Below, piece by piece: positions 1-8,281 of a stretch of 64,000 nucleotides of DNA (position 1 is its first letter; each line of letters begins with the position of its first letter). Made by a program: the position numbers and the translations under genes. Under the pieces are notes generated by a model. The model was not told where the DNA came from. It made no database searches and saw only the letters and a program-made list of their open reading frames with translations. The stretch is taken from the NCBI RefSeq assembly GCF_030733545.1, contig NZ_JASHIU010000003.1, forward strand, positions 186,001-250,000, in the 5' to 3' direction. The stretch is from Oceanicaulis sp. MMSF_3324. GTDB lineage: Bacteria; Pseudomonadota; Alphaproteobacteria; Caulobacterales; Maricaulaceae.

Positions 1-1631
1 ACCGATGCAGGGCCGAGTGCGACCTCGCTCAATGTGTATGAGGCTTCGCCAATCCGGGCCTCGATGGCCTCGCCCTGGCGCTCCAGCGACACCGACAGCC
101 GGGCCTCATCAGCCTGGAAGCCCATTTCGATCACGGCCTCTGCATTGGCGCGGAAGCCGTCGGCGACCGACCAGGGGTCTGCGTCACCGGCAAACAGACC
201 TGCGCCTTCGGTCAGGCCCAGTGCCGCAGCCACATAACTGAAAGCCGGCGGAGATTTCGGCGCCAGGTCTTCAAGCCGGGCGTCAATGAAACGCGTATCC
301 ACATTGCCGGCACGGAAATCGGCATGGGTCAGCGCCCGGCGCAGGAAGCCGGCATTGGTCTTGACGGGGAACACCCGCACATCATGGTCCAGCACCGCCA
401 CGAGGCGGTCAATGGCGTCTTCACGCGTATCGCCAAAGGTGATCAGCTTGGCGATCATCGGGTCATAGTGCAGCGACACCTCGCCGCCCTGGCGCACGCC
501 GGAATCCGTACGCACGCCCTGCGCCAGATCCGTTTCCGGCAGGTCCAGGAAATCGAGCTGGCCGATGGAGGGCAGGAAGCCGGTGGCCGGATCTTCGGCG
601 TAGAGCCGGGCTTCCATGGCCCAGCCCTTGAGATGGATATGGTCCTGCTCGGGCACCGAACCGCCAGACGCCACACGCAGCTGAAGCTCGACAAGGTCCA
701 TGCCGGTGACCTGTTCGGTGACCGGGTGCTCCACCTGCAGGCGGGTATTCATCTCCATAAAGTAGAAGCCGTCCTCGCGCAGCGGGCCGGAACCGTCCAC
801 GATGAACTCAATGGTGCCTGCACCCACATAATCCACGGCCTGAGCGGCGCGAACGGCGGCCGAGCACATGGCGGCGCGCACATTCGGCGTCATGCCCGGC
901 GCGGGCGCTTCCTCGATGACCTTCTGGTGGCGGCGCTGAAGCGAACAGTCGCGCTCGAAGAAATGCACCACCCGGCCCCGGCTGTCGCCAAAGACCTGGA
1001 CCTCGATATGGCGTGGGCTGGCGATGAATTTCTCGATCAGCACACGCTCATCGCCAAAGCTCGACGCGGCTTCGCGCTTGCAGCTTTCCAGCGCTTCCAG
1101 GAAGGCGTCGGACGCCTCGACCTTGCGCATGCCTTTGCCGCCGCCGCCAGCGACCGCTTTGATCAGCACCGGATATCCGATCTCGTCGGCCCGGGCCTTG
1201 AGATAGTCCGGCTCCTGATTCTCGCCGTGATAGCCCGGCGTGACGGGCACGCCCGCCTCTTCCATCAGCTTCTTGGCGCGGTCCTTCAGGCCCATCGCCT
1301 CGATCGCTTCGGCTGACGGCCCCACAAAGGTCACCCCCGCCTTGGCGCAGGCGCGGGCGAAGTCCGCATTCTCGGACAGGAAGCCATAGCCGGGATGGAT
1401 CGCATCCGCGCCCGTCTCCTTCGCCGCCTTCAGGATGAGGTCCGCTTTGAGATAGCTTTCACGCGCCGGCGGCGGGCCCAGCAGCACAGCTTCATCGGCC
1501 ATGCGCACATGGGGCGCGTTCGCATCCGCTTCGGAATAGACCGCAACGGTCGCAATGCCCAGACGGTGAGCCGAGCGCATGACGCGGCAGGCGATTTCAC
1601 CCCGGTTGGCGATCAGAAGCTTTTTCATCAT
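1..1631 (-). CDS. liuD: Methylcrotonyl-CoA carboxylase alpha subunit, biotin carboxylase part (3' end outside window)
   Basis: This is the ATP-dependent biotin-carboxylating subunit of 3-methylcrotonyl-CoA carboxylase, acting in leucine degradation together with LiuB. The reading frame stays open for 543 codons to the left edge, so the C-terminal end with the biotinyl domain (roughly 120 residues in the family) is missing. The N-terminal biotin carboxylase domain starts with LLIANRGEIA. The ATP-grasp glycine loop GGGGKGM lies at residues 162-168, and the EMNTRLQVEHPVTE active-site strand follows. Two adjacent ATGs (1631 and 1628) could start it and neither has a clear Shine-Dalgarno. I assign MCC rather than propionyl-CoA carboxylase because liuC, liuB and liuA lie nearby and a second alpha subunit (23108-25138) looks like PccA. 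Confidence 0.88.
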   Translation of the reverse strand, partial: MMKKLLIANRGEIACRVMRSAHRLGIATVAVYSEADANAPHVRMADEAVLLGPPPARESYLKADLILKAAKETGADAIHPGYGFLSENADFARACAKAGVTFVGPSAEAIEAMGLKDRAKKLMEEAGVPVTPGYHGENQEPDYLKARADEIGYPVLIKAVAGGGGKGMRKVEASDAFLEALESCKREAASSFGDERVLIEKFIASPRHIEVQVFGDSRGRVVHFFERDCSLQRRHQKVIEEAPAPGMTPNVRAAMCSAAVRAAQAVDYVGAGTIEFIVDGSGPLREDGFYFMEMNTRLQVEHPVTEQVTGMDLVELQLRVASGGSVPEQDHIHLKGWAMEARLYAEDPATGFLPSIGQLDFLDLPETDLAQGVRTDSGVRQGGEVSLHYDPMIAKLITFGDTREDAIDRLVAVLDHDVRVFPVKTNAGFLRRALTHADFRAGNVDTRFIDARLEDLAPKSPPAFSYVAAALGLTEGAGLFAGDADPWSVADGFRANAEAVIEMGFQADEARLSVSLERQGEAIEARIGEASYTLSEVALGPAS

Positions 1632-1699
1632 GGGCTGGCATCCATTGCGTTGAAAGCTGATGGCGCCGGTTTTGGGCCAAGCCGGGCCCGTGTGCAAGC

Positions 1700-2578
1700 T
1701 TAGCTCTGTTTATCAGGACGTTCGGCGCCTCGGGTCAGCACCACGAGCACGAAACTGATCTGCATCAGGAGAAACCAGCTGCCCAGCTTAGCGAGTGACA
1801 CCATGCGCCATTGATGCTCCTGGCCGGGATAGCTCCAGGCGCGGGCGAACGTGCCGATATTCTCGGCGAACCAGATAAACAGCGCGACCAGAACGAGCCC
1901 CAGAAGCAAGGGCATGAAGCGATGGGCGCGGTCGGGCCTGAACCAGATCACGCAAGGGCCGTAGATCAGGGCGCTGGCGGCGAACAGCGCCCAGCGGATA
2001 TCGGTCACATAATGATGGCTGAAAAAGTTGATATAGACGGCGACCGCCAGAAGCGCTTGCGCCCAGATGGGCGGAAAGCGGTCAAAGCGGAAATCGAAGA
2101 TGCGCCAGACCCGCGCCATATAGCTGCCGACGCTGGCGTACATGAACCCCGAAAACAAAGGTACGCCCCAGATCGCGAACAGCGCTGCGTCCGCGTCGGG
2201 ATAGACCCAGGAGCCCGCCTGGACCTTGAATATCTCCATGGCCGTGCCGACCACGTGGAAGACGGCGATCACCCGCACTTCGGCCCAGCTTTCCAGCCGG
2301 AAGGCGATCATGCCCAGCTGGATCGCAATCGCGCCCAGAGTGATGACATCAAACCGGTGAAGCGGCGCATCAACGGGATAGACCAGATACACGCCCAGAA
2401 TGAGCGCCAGCATCAGCCCGCCGAACAGGCAGGCCCAGCCCTGCTTGATCCCGAAAGCGAGAAACTCGAAGGCGGCGAGCGAAACCGGCCCCCTCACCCA
2501 GCGGGCGCGCAGGGCCTCCCGCTCGCGATGGAACCAGGCTTCAAGATCGCGCAGGCCCAAACGGTCTAGTCCGCCCAA
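1700..2578 (-). CDS. DUF817 family integral membrane protein
   Basis: This is a predicted inner-membrane protein of about 290 residues with seven or eight hydrophobic helices and conserved-looking signatures such as FGIKQGWACLFG, MEIFKVQAGSW and YINFFSHHY. These match my memory of the DUF817 (YoaT-like) family, whose function is not known. The longest frame starts at a TTG inside the last codons of liuC, overlapping it by 13 bases. A second TTG at 2560 would just clear the liuC stop, so the exact start is uncertain. The overlap or near-contact implies co-transcription with liuC and liuD, but nothing in the protein suggests a role in leucine catabolism. Confidence 0.75.
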   Translation of the reverse strand: MGGLDRLGLRDLEAWFHREREALRARWVRGPVSLAAFEFLAFGIKQGWACLFGGLMLALILGVYLVYPVDAPLHRFDVITLGAIAIQLGMIAFRLESWAEVRVIAVFHVVGTAMEIFKVQAGSWVYPDADAALFAIWGVPLFSGFMYASVGSYMARVWRIFDFRFDRFPPIWAQALLAVAVYINFFSHHYVTDIRWALFAASALIYGPCVIWFRPDRAHRFMPLLLGLVLVALFIWFAENIGTFARAWSYPGQEHQWRMVSLAKLGSWFLLMQISFVLVVLTRGAERPDKQS

Positions 2579-3363
2579 TAGGGTTTGCGTTTTTCCAGGA
2601 AGGCGGCGAGGCCTTCGCGGCCCTCATCGCTGACCCGGCGATCGGCGATCTGGTGAGCGGTCTTGCGCAAGAGGTCGTCATTGATCTCACGACCGGCGAC
2701 CATATCCACCAGCGCCTTGGCGTCGCGCACCGCGCCCGGCGCGGTCTGGAAGGCGAGCTTGCCCAGATATTCCATCATGTCATCAAGCTCATCCGCGCTC
2801 TCGACCACATATTGCGCCAGGCCGATCTTGTGGGCGAACTCGCCGTCAAAGCCCTCGCCCGTGGCGAACAGGGCGCGGGCATAGCGCGGGCCGATGGCGC
2901 GCACCACAAAGGGCGAGATAGTGGCCGGGGTCAGGCCCAGGCGCACTTCGGAAAAGCGGATCTTCGCGTCCTTGACCGCAACCGCCACATCACACGCCGC
3001 CATCAGGCCGGCGCCGCCGCCCATGGCCGCGCCCTGCACCAGGGCGATGGTGGTCTGGGGCAGATCGTGCAGACGCTTGAGCATGCGCGCGAGATTGAGC
3101 GCATCGACCTGGTTGTCGTCATGGGTCCAGTCGGCTGCCGCCTTCATCCATTCCAGATCCGCGCCGGCGGAAAAGCTGCGGCCCGCGCCGCGCAGGAATA
3201 CCACCCGCGCCTCGTCGGCATTCGCGCGCAGCGTCTCGAAGATGTCGGACAGGCGCGCAATGATGTCGGCGTTGAAGGCGTTGTGCTTGTCAGGCCGGTT
3301 GAGCGTGACGATGGCGGCGCCGCCAGGAGTTACATCGAGCAGGACTTCGTTTTCAGCAGCCAT
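2566..3363 (-). CDS. liuC: Enoyl-CoA hydratase family, probable methylglutaconyl-CoA hydratase
   Basis: This 265-residue crotonase probably hydrates 3-methylglutaconyl-CoA to HMG-CoA, the step after methylcrotonyl-CoA carboxylase. The CoA/oxyanion-hole segments are visible: SAGADLEWMK near residue 66 and GAAMGGGAGLMAACD near 112. The segment FSEVRLGLTPATISPFV carries the catalytic-type glutamate and resembles the LiuC/AUH group more than generic EchA. The start at 3363 is preceded by an AAAAGGCG Shine-Dalgarno. It lies upstream of the DUF817 gene and liuD on the same strand. The substrate is inferred from neighbours liuD, liuB and liuA; the crotonase fold itself is secure. Confidence 0.85.
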   Translation of the reverse strand: MAAENEVLLDVTPGGAAIVTLNRPDKHNAFNADIIARLSDIFETLRANADEARVVFLRGAGRSFSAGADLEWMKAAADWTHDDNQVDALNLARMLKRLHDLPQTTIALVQGAAMGGGAGLMAACDVAVAVKDAKIRFSEVRLGLTPATISPFVVRAIGPRYARALFATGEGFDGEFAHKIGLAQYVVESADELDDMMEYLGKLAFQTAPGAVRDAKALVDMVAGREINDDLLRKTAHQIADRRVSDEGREGLAAFLEKRKPYWAD

Positions 3364-3457
3364 CAGACATCGCCTTTTCGCTAGCAGTCAGTATCCCCTC
3401 CTGATTACGGCGCCACGCGCGTGCGGCCAAGCCGTGACGGTGCGTCCAAATGACGAA

Positions 3458-3486
3458 GGCCCGCCGCCCTTAACGGACGGCGGGCC
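3458..3486 (-). terminator. GC-rich hairpin downstream of small membrane protein gene
   Basis: A 9-bp perfect stem (GGCCCGCCG / CGGCGGGCC) with an 11-nt loop lies just after the stop of the gene at 3511-3885. On the minus strand it is followed by TTCGTCATTTGG, a weak T-rich tail. It probably ends the transcript of the two small membrane protein genes and separates them from liuC. Confidence 0.55.
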
Positions 3487-3510
3487 TGTCTGACCCCGAA
3501 AGACGGCGTC

Positions 3511-3885
3511 CTAGCGCGGCAGCACGATCGCCTTGATGATGTACAGCACGGTCAGGCCGACCAGATAGGCCACGCCCAGAAACGCGATGTACTGCCAGTA
3601 GAGCATGTCGGTCACCGGCGGAATCGCGAAGCTTGCGCCGTCGCGCACCATGGGCAGCACCACATCCACGATCACGTGCACGATGGCCGCCAGAACGGTG
3701 AAGATCAGAATGGCGGCGTATTCCTGCATCAGCAGCGCCATCACAAGGCCGATCACGCCCATCTGCACGCCCAGGAAGATCCAGTTGATGGAGCCGCCAT
3801 CGCCATGCATGGAGTATTGAAGTCCGGCCATGAGCCAGGACCAGACGGGCTCGATATAAGCCCAGATTTGATCGATATATTCCAT
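3511..3885 (-). CDS. Small membrane protein, paralogue of 4045-4362
   Basis: A 124-residue protein of unknown function with three hydrophobic helices (about residues 36-55, 58-80 and 95-118). I chose the ATG at 3885 because GAGGGG sits six bases upstream; the frame is open further upstream but without signals. The C-terminal half (DVVLPMVRDGASFAIPPV, then YWQYIAFLGVAYLVG) clearly resembles the adjacent protein encoded at 4045-4362. The two look like products of an old tandem duplication. I recognise no domain with a known function. Confidence 0.75.
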   Translation of the reverse strand: MEYIDQIWAYIEPVWSWLMAGLQYSMHGDGGSINWIFLGVQMGVIGLVMALLMQEYAAILIFTVLAAIVHVIVDVVLPMVRDGASFAIPPVTDMLYWQYIAFLGVAYLVGLTVLYIIKAIVLPR

Positions 3886-4044
3886 AGTCATCCCCTCGCC
3901 AGCCAGCCTGTCAGAAGGCCGCCACTGCCCGGAGCGTGCCAAGAAGTTAACAAAAATCAAGCAAAACTCTTGTTGCACCGCCAAAAAAACGACAATGAAG
4001 ACAAGGCTCGATCCGCCTTTCGCAGGCGTGTTTCAGGCTTGATG

Positions 4045-4362
4045 TTAACGCTTGAAGAGCAAGCGCTTGATGATCGCAAAGATCGAGATCACCACCAGAT
4101 AGCCGACCAGCACCACGGCGGCGTAACGCCAGTAATCGCCTTCCAGAATCGGTGGCAGACGCAAGGCAGCGCCATTGGCGATCACCGGGATCAGGATGTC
4201 GACCGCCAGATGTATGACCGTTGCGGCCAGCACGATCACCGGCAGGCGCTTGAGATCGGGCAGCACAATCGCCGCGACCAGCGCGATCAGCAGCCCCTGC
4301 ACGGCGTTGATCTCGTTAAAGCCCGCCCGCATGAAGTCGAGCACGTCGTTGAGCACTTCCAT
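4045..4362 (-). CDS. Small membrane protein, paralogue of 3511-3885
   Basis: A 105-residue protein of unknown function with three predicted helices. Its C-terminal half (DILIPVIANGAALRLPP, then YWRYAAVVLVGYLVV and a basic end KRLLFKR) aligns with the neighbouring 3511-3885 product, including the D-P-x-G-A-PP-YW-Y spacing. The start at 4362 is favoured over an in-frame ATG at 4374 because GGGGGA lies at normal distance only from the former. The 159-base gap to its paralogue contains A/T-rich sequence including GTTAAC, so the downstream copy may have its own promoter. Confidence 0.72.
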   Translation of the reverse strand: MEVLNDVLDFMRAGFNEINAVQGLLIALVAAIVLPDLKRLPVIVLAATVIHLAVDILIPVIANGAALRLPPILEGDYWRYAAVVLVGYLVVISIFAIIKRLLFKR

Positions 4363-4398
4363 GATGTCCCCCATTAACCGTATGGGGGTGTTCTACCC

Positions 4399-4983
4399 TT
4401 ATCGCGCCGCCTGTCCTAGGGCCTGCGTTCTCTCCAGCATGCGCGCGCGGGCTTTCTCGCTGACCTGGACACCGCCGAACACGGTATGACGCACCGGCTT
4501 GAAGCCGGAGATTTTCAACAGCCCCGCTACCAGCGCCTTCACCGAGTGCGCCCCGAACAACAGCCTGTAGGCGAAACCGGGCATGCCCATGGTCAGGATC
4601 AGGCGCGCAGACTTGCCCTTCATGCGCTGCGCCGGCCAGCCGGCGCCATTCGCGCTTGTGGCCAGGAAGAATTCCCCACTGGCCGCATGCTCGAAGAACG
4701 CCTTGGTCTTGGCCGGAATTTCGCCCAGCCAGAGCGGGTAGATCAGTACCAGATGATCGGCTTCCGCCATGGCGGTGCGCACGGGTTCGAACGCTGCCGG
4801 CGGCGGCGTCTCGAAGTCCTGAGGCGATGAGAGAAACCCGAACTCGATCGCGCCCACATCAAACCGGTCCACGATATGCCCCGCCTCCTGCGCGCCGGTC
4901 TGATAGGCGTCAGTCAGCGCATGACAGAACCGCTCCGGCGAGGGATCGGGATGGCCGTTGATCAGGCAGATACGCTTGGGCAT
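4399..4983 (-). CDS. NAD(P)H-dependent flavodoxin-fold oxidoreductase (quinone reductase family)
   Basis: A 194-residue flavodoxin-like protein of the NQO/MdaB/KefF superfamily, predicted to be a soluble FMN or FAD two-electron quinone reductase. The N-terminal strand and phosphate-binding loop ICLINGHPDPS is typical. LIYPLWLGEIPAKTKAFFEH near residues 80-100 is the family's active-site WxxxPAxxKxFFD-type segment, and LTMGMPGFAYR near 130 fits the flavin-contact region. A Shine-Dalgarno CGGAGC precedes the start. It stands 77 bases downstream of parE on the same strand. The substrate cannot be told from sequence. Confidence 0.8.
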   Translation of the reverse strand: MPKRICLINGHPDPSPERFCHALTDAYQTGAQEAGHIVDRFDVGAIEFGFLSSPQDFETPPPAAFEPVRTAMAEADHLVLIYPLWLGEIPAKTKAFFEHAASGEFFLATSANGAGWPAQRMKGKSARLILTMGMPGFAYRLLFGAHSVKALVAGLLKISGFKPVRHTVFGGVQVSEKARARMLERTQALGQAAR

Positions 4984-5060
4984 GGGCTGTGCTCCGATAG
5001 CCCTTCACCCTACCACACCCTATGCTAGGCAGAATGTGACGCAGTGTAATACCGAGCCCG

Positions 5061-5354
5061 CTAAGGCGCCGGACCCTTCCAGTCCTCACGAACATGACGA
5101 ACCCTAAGGATGAAAACCTGCTCATCCTCTTCGACCAGATAAATGATGATGTGACGACCGTGTGGATGACACCGGACAGGAGGTGATATCTCAAGCCGTT
5201 CCCGTGCCGAGAACGGGTGGTCCGCGAGAAACTCAAGGGCCCCTGTAAGAGTCTGAAAGTAGCGCTCCGCTTGCTCATCACCGAACAGGCTCAAGCCTCG
5301 CGCATAGATATCGATCAGATCGTTTTCCGCAGCCTGGCTCAGTCTATATCCCAC
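5061..5354 (-). CDS. parE: Type II toxin, RelE/ParE superfamily
   Basis: A 97-residue ParE-type toxin. It has the family pattern of an N-terminal helix pair (LSQAAENDLIDIYARG, then DEQAERYFQTL) followed by a beta-sheet with RCHPHGRHIIIYLVE and ILRVRHVRED. ParE toxins usually poison DNA gyrase, while RelE relatives cut mRNA; the RelE catalytic residues are not obvious, so ParE is preferred. It starts with GTG, five bases after the parD stop, and so is translated with its antitoxin. Nothing suggests the toxin is broken. Confidence 0.9.
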   Translation of the reverse strand: MGYRLSQAAENDLIDIYARGLSLFGDEQAERYFQTLTGALEFLADHPFSARERLEISPPVRCHPHGRHIIIYLVEEDEQVFILRVRHVREDWKGPAP

Positions 5355-5359
5355 GCCGC

Positions 5360-5605
5360 CTACTCGGCAGAGGCAAGCCGGGCGCGTGCGGCCTCGCGGA
5401 TGTCGGTCAGGGAGAGTGTTCCTGTCCCGCTCTCCAGCGCTTCTGTGACCAGTCCTTGCATGTGGGCGATCTTCGCCTGACGGTCCTGATCTCGACGGAT
5501 CAGGTCCCGAACATAATCGCTGGCATTGCTATACCGGCCATTGCCGGACTGGTCTTCGACCCAAGCCTTCATCGCATCGGGGAGTGAGACATTCATTGTC
5601 GCCAT
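5360..5605 (-). CDS. parD: Type II antitoxin, ParD family (ribbon-helix-helix)
   Basis: An 81-residue antitoxin. The N-terminal part (MATMNVSLPDAMKAWVEDQ, then YSNASDYVRDLIRRDQ) is the ParD ribbon-helix-helix DNA-binding domain. The C-terminal half is the helical tail that wraps the toxin. The ATG at 5605 is preceded by AAGGAG, while the longer frame from 5635 has no signal. It is first in the parDE pair and probably represses its own promoter through the TGGCA sites just upstream (5630-5654). Confidence 0.9.
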   Translation of the reverse strand: MATMNVSLPDAMKAWVEDQSGNGRYSNASDYVRDLIRRDQDRQAKIAHMQGLVTEALESGTGTLSLTDIREAARARLASAE

Positions 5606-5629
5606 GGCGTGCTCCTTGAAACACCACCA

Positions 5630-5654
5630 TGGCACAAATTGGCAAATTTTGCCA
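5630..5654. promoter_or_regulatory. Probable ParD operator between liuB and parD
   Basis: A perfect 7-bp inverted repeat around one base (TGGCAAA-T-TTTGCCA, 5640-5654) lies in the 51-base gap between the liuB stop and the parD start. A further TGGCA half-site sits at 5630. The three half-sites begin exactly 10 bases apart (5630, 5640, 5650), which puts them on one face of the helix. This is the arrangement expected for cooperative ribbon-helix-helix binding. The sequence is seen directly; binding by ParD is inferred. Confidence 0.6.
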
Positions 5655-5656
5655 TC

Positions 5657-7264
5657 CTACATCCGGAAGACGCCGAACTTGGTGTCCTCGATCGGGGCGT
5701 TCAGTGCGGCTGACAGGGCCAGGCTTACCGCGCGGCGGGTGTCTTCGGGCGCGATCACACCGTCATCCCAGATACGGGCGGTGGAGTAATAGGGCGAGCC
5801 CTCTTCCTCGTATTTCTCACGGATCGGCTGCTTGAAGCTTTCCTCGGCCTCCGCGCTCCAGTCTTCGCCACGCGCTTCCATGCCGTCGCGCTTGACGGTG
5901 GCGAGCACGCTGGCGGCCTGTTCACCGCCCATCACCGAGATGCGGGCGTTCGGCCACATGAACAGGAAGCGCGGACCAAAGGCGCGGCCGCACATGCCGT
6001 AATTGCCGGCGCCGTAGGAGCCGCCGATCACGACAGTGATCTTGGGCACCTTGGCGGTGGACACCGCGGTCACGAGCTTGGCGCCGTCCTTGGCAATGCC
6101 ACCAGACTCGTATTTCGAACCCACCATGAATCCGGTGATATTCTGCAGGAACAGAAGCGGGATCTTGCGCTGGCAGCACAGCTCGATGAAATGCGCGCCT
6201 TTCAGGGCGCTTTCCGAGAACAGCACGCCATTATTGGCGATGATGCCCACGGGCATGCCATGCAGACGGGCAAAGCCGGTCACCAGCGTTTCGCCATAGA
6301 GCTTCTTGAACTCGTCAAATTCAGAGCCATCCACCAGACGCGCGATAACCTCGCGCACATCAAAGGGCTGACGCGTATCGACGGGGATCACGCCGCCCAG
6401 CTCCTTGGGGTCGAGACGCGGTTCGCGCGGCTCTTCCAGGAAAACCTGCTTGGGTTTGACGGTGTTGAGCCCGGCCACAATGCGGCGGGCGATCTGCAGC
6501 GCGTGATCATCATCAGCGGCGTAATGGTCCACCACGCCGGATTCGCGGGCGTGAACGTCCGCGCCGCCCAGATCCTCGGCCGAGATCACTTCGCCCGTCG
6601 CCGCCTTCACCAGCGGCGGCCCGCCCAGAAAGATCGTGCCCTGCTTGCGCACGATCACGGTTTCATCGGACATGGCCGGCACATAGGCGCCGCCCGCGGT
6701 GCAGCTGCCCATCACGACCGCAATCTGGGGGATGCCTTCAGAGGACAGATTGGCCTGATTGAAGAAGATGCGCCCGAAATGCTCCTTGTCGGGAAACACT
6801 TCTGCCTGGTGGGGCAGGTTCGCACCGCCGGAGTCCACGAGATAGATGCAAGGCAGGCAATTCTCGCGCGCCACTTCCTGGGCACGCAGATGCTTCTTCA
6901 CCGTCATCGGATAATAGGTGCCGCCCTTCACCGTGGCGTCATTGCAGACGATGACGCATTCGCGGCCCGACACCCGTCCAATGCCGGTGATCATGCCGGC
7001 GCCATGCACATCGCCGTCATACATCTCGTTCGCGGCGAGCGCGCTCAACTCCAGAAACGGCGAGCCCGGATCAAGCAGGCGCTGCACCCGGTCGCGCGAC
7101 AGAAGCTTGCCGCGCTTGAGATGCTTTTCCCGCGCCCGCTCATTGCCGCCCTTGGCGGCTTCAGCAGTCTTCTCCCGCAACTCGGCGACCAGCTTGGCCA
7201 TCGCCTCGGCATTGGCCTTGAAGCTGTCCGAGGACGCATCGAGTTGGGTATGAAGTTCGGTCAT
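5657..7264 (-). CDS. liuB: Methylcrotonyl-CoA carboxylase beta subunit (carboxyltransferase)
   Basis: This 535-residue carboxyltransferase moves CO2 from biotin on LiuD to 3-methylcrotonyl-CoA. The two crotonase-like halves are visible. The acyl-CoA-binding segment [17 protein letters not shown] and the oxyanion-type glycines in [17 protein letters not shown] are in the N half. [24 protein letters not shown] and [16 protein letters not shown] are in the C half. SGGAN and SKYE favour MCC beta over propionyl-CoA carboxylase beta. The start at 7264 (MTELHTQL) gives the usual family length; the frame extends to 7342 without homology. parDE follows directly on the same strand. Confidence 0.93.
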   Translation of the reverse strand: MTELHTQLDASSDSFKANAEAMAKLVAELREKTAEAAKGGNERAREKHLKRGKLLSRDRVQRLLDPGSPFLELSALAANEMYDGDVHGAGMITGIGRVSGRECVIVCNDATVKGGTYYPMTVKKHLRAQEVARENCLPCIYLVDSGGANLPHQAEVFPDKEHFGRIFFNQANLSSEGIPQIAVVMGSCTAGGAYVPAMSDETVIVRKQGTIFLGGPPLVKAATGEVISAEDLGGADVHARESGVVDHYAADDDHALQIARRIVAGLNTVKPKQVFLEEPREPRLDPKELGGVIPVDTRQPFDVREVIARLVDGSEFDEFKKLYGETLVTGFARLHGMPVGIIANNGVLFSESALKGAHFIELCCQRKIPLLFLQNITGFMVGSKYESGGIAKDGAKLVTAVSTAKVPKITVVIGGSYGAGNYGMCGRAFGPRFLFMWPNARISVMGGEQAASVLATVKRDGMEARGEDWSAEAEESFKQPIREKYEEEGSPYYSTARIWDDGVIAPEDTRRAVSLALSAALNAPIEDTKFGVFRM

Positions 7265-7404
7265 GGCGCGAAATATCCGTCTGGTGAACAAGACTGATGC
7301 GCTGCTTAGCGCGCCGAGCCCCCATCGCGCAACGCTTTGCATCCGATCTGCTCTCAGCGCGCATCATCCGGACATAACACTCAAAACACGTCTGGGAGGT
7401 CACC

Positions 7405-8208
7405 TTGCTTACTGCACTCACACTCGCCACAGCACTCCTCACCACGCCGGTTCAGACCGAATGGATCGAGACCGACGCCACACCCATCGAGGTGATGGTG
7501 CTGGGCAGCTACCATTTCACCGGCGGCGGTCAGGATCTGCACAATGCGGAAGTGGACGACCACCTGTCGCCGGAACGGCAAGCCGAGATTGCTGACGTTC
7601 TTGACGCGCTTGCGGATTTTGCGCCCTCGAAAGTCATGGTCGAGCTGACGCCAGAGCATGAAGCCGAATTCAATGCCGCCTATCAGGCCTATCTGGCTGG
7701 CGAGCGCGCCCTCACCGTTAATGAACGCCAGCAATTGGGCATGCGTCTGGCAGCCCGTCTGGGCCATGAACGGCTTTATGCCATCGATCAGGCCTCTGAC
7801 ATGGACTTTGAAGGCATGATGACGGCGGCGGCCGAGGCTGGGCAAAACCGTCTTCAGGGCGAATTCGCCAATTTCAACGCCGCGGTCCCGACTTTGATGG
7901 CCGACATGGAAAGCGGCACGGTGATGGAGCGCCTCCGCGCTTCCAATTCCCAATTCGCCCATGACGCCCATGGCCTGTATCTGACGCTGGCGCAGATGGG
8001 CACTATCGAGGAGCCCATCGGCGTTTCAGAGATGGGCGAATGGTGGACCCGCAACCTGGCGATCTTCGCCAATGCCGCCCGCCATGCTGAACCGGGCGAC
8101 CGTCTGCTTTTGATCTATGGCGCCGGCCACAAACATCTTCTGGAGCAATTCTTTGAAGATGCGCCCGGTTTCCGGATCGTCGATCCGCTCGACACGCTCG
8201 AGGAATAA
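7405..8208 (+). CDS. DUF5694 domain protein, probably exported
   Basis: A 267-residue protein of a family I recall as DUF5694, with no established function. It starts with TTG behind a strong GGGAGGT Shine-Dalgarno. A short hydrophobic start (LLTALTLATALLTTPVQT after the initiator) suggests a signal peptide. Family-type motifs are VMVLGSYHFTGGGQD near residue 31, MVELTPEHE near 77, the aspartate-bearing YAIDQASDMDFEG, and the C-terminal LLLIYGAGHKHLLEQFF. The H/D/E pattern and the GAGH motif resemble the TraB/ChaN/EreA-like fold, so a hydrolase role is possible but unproven. It is divergent from liuB. Confidence 0.75.
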   Translation: MLTALTLATALLTTPVQTEWIETDATPIEVMVLGSYHFTGGGQDLHNAEVDDHLSPERQAEIADVLDALADFAPSKVMVELTPEHEAEFNAAYQAYLAGERALTVNERQQLGMRLAARLGHERLYAIDQASDMDFEGMMTAAAEAGQNRLQGEFANFNAAVPTLMADMESGTVMERLRASNSQFAHDAHGLYLTLAQMGTIEEPIGVSEMGEWWTRNLAIFANAARHAEPGDRLLLIYGAGHKHLLEQFFEDAPGFRIVDPLDTLEE

Positions 8209-8281
8209 TCACAAACACGCAGCCAGACTGCTTGTTCACGCCTTAAGGGCTCGGCATGGTGTCTCCCACGGAGGAGACACC

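Noticed and set aside
324-1316. Long plus-strand open frame (330 codons) opposite liuD
   Set aside because: It is antisense to a clear biotin carboxylase, has shadow composition rich in His, Arg and Gln, and shows no motif.
3930-3970. GTTAAC-containing A/T-rich stretch as a CtrA box
   Set aside because: Only one TTAA half-site is present; the second half at the seven-base spacing is not matched, so CtrA binding is not supported.
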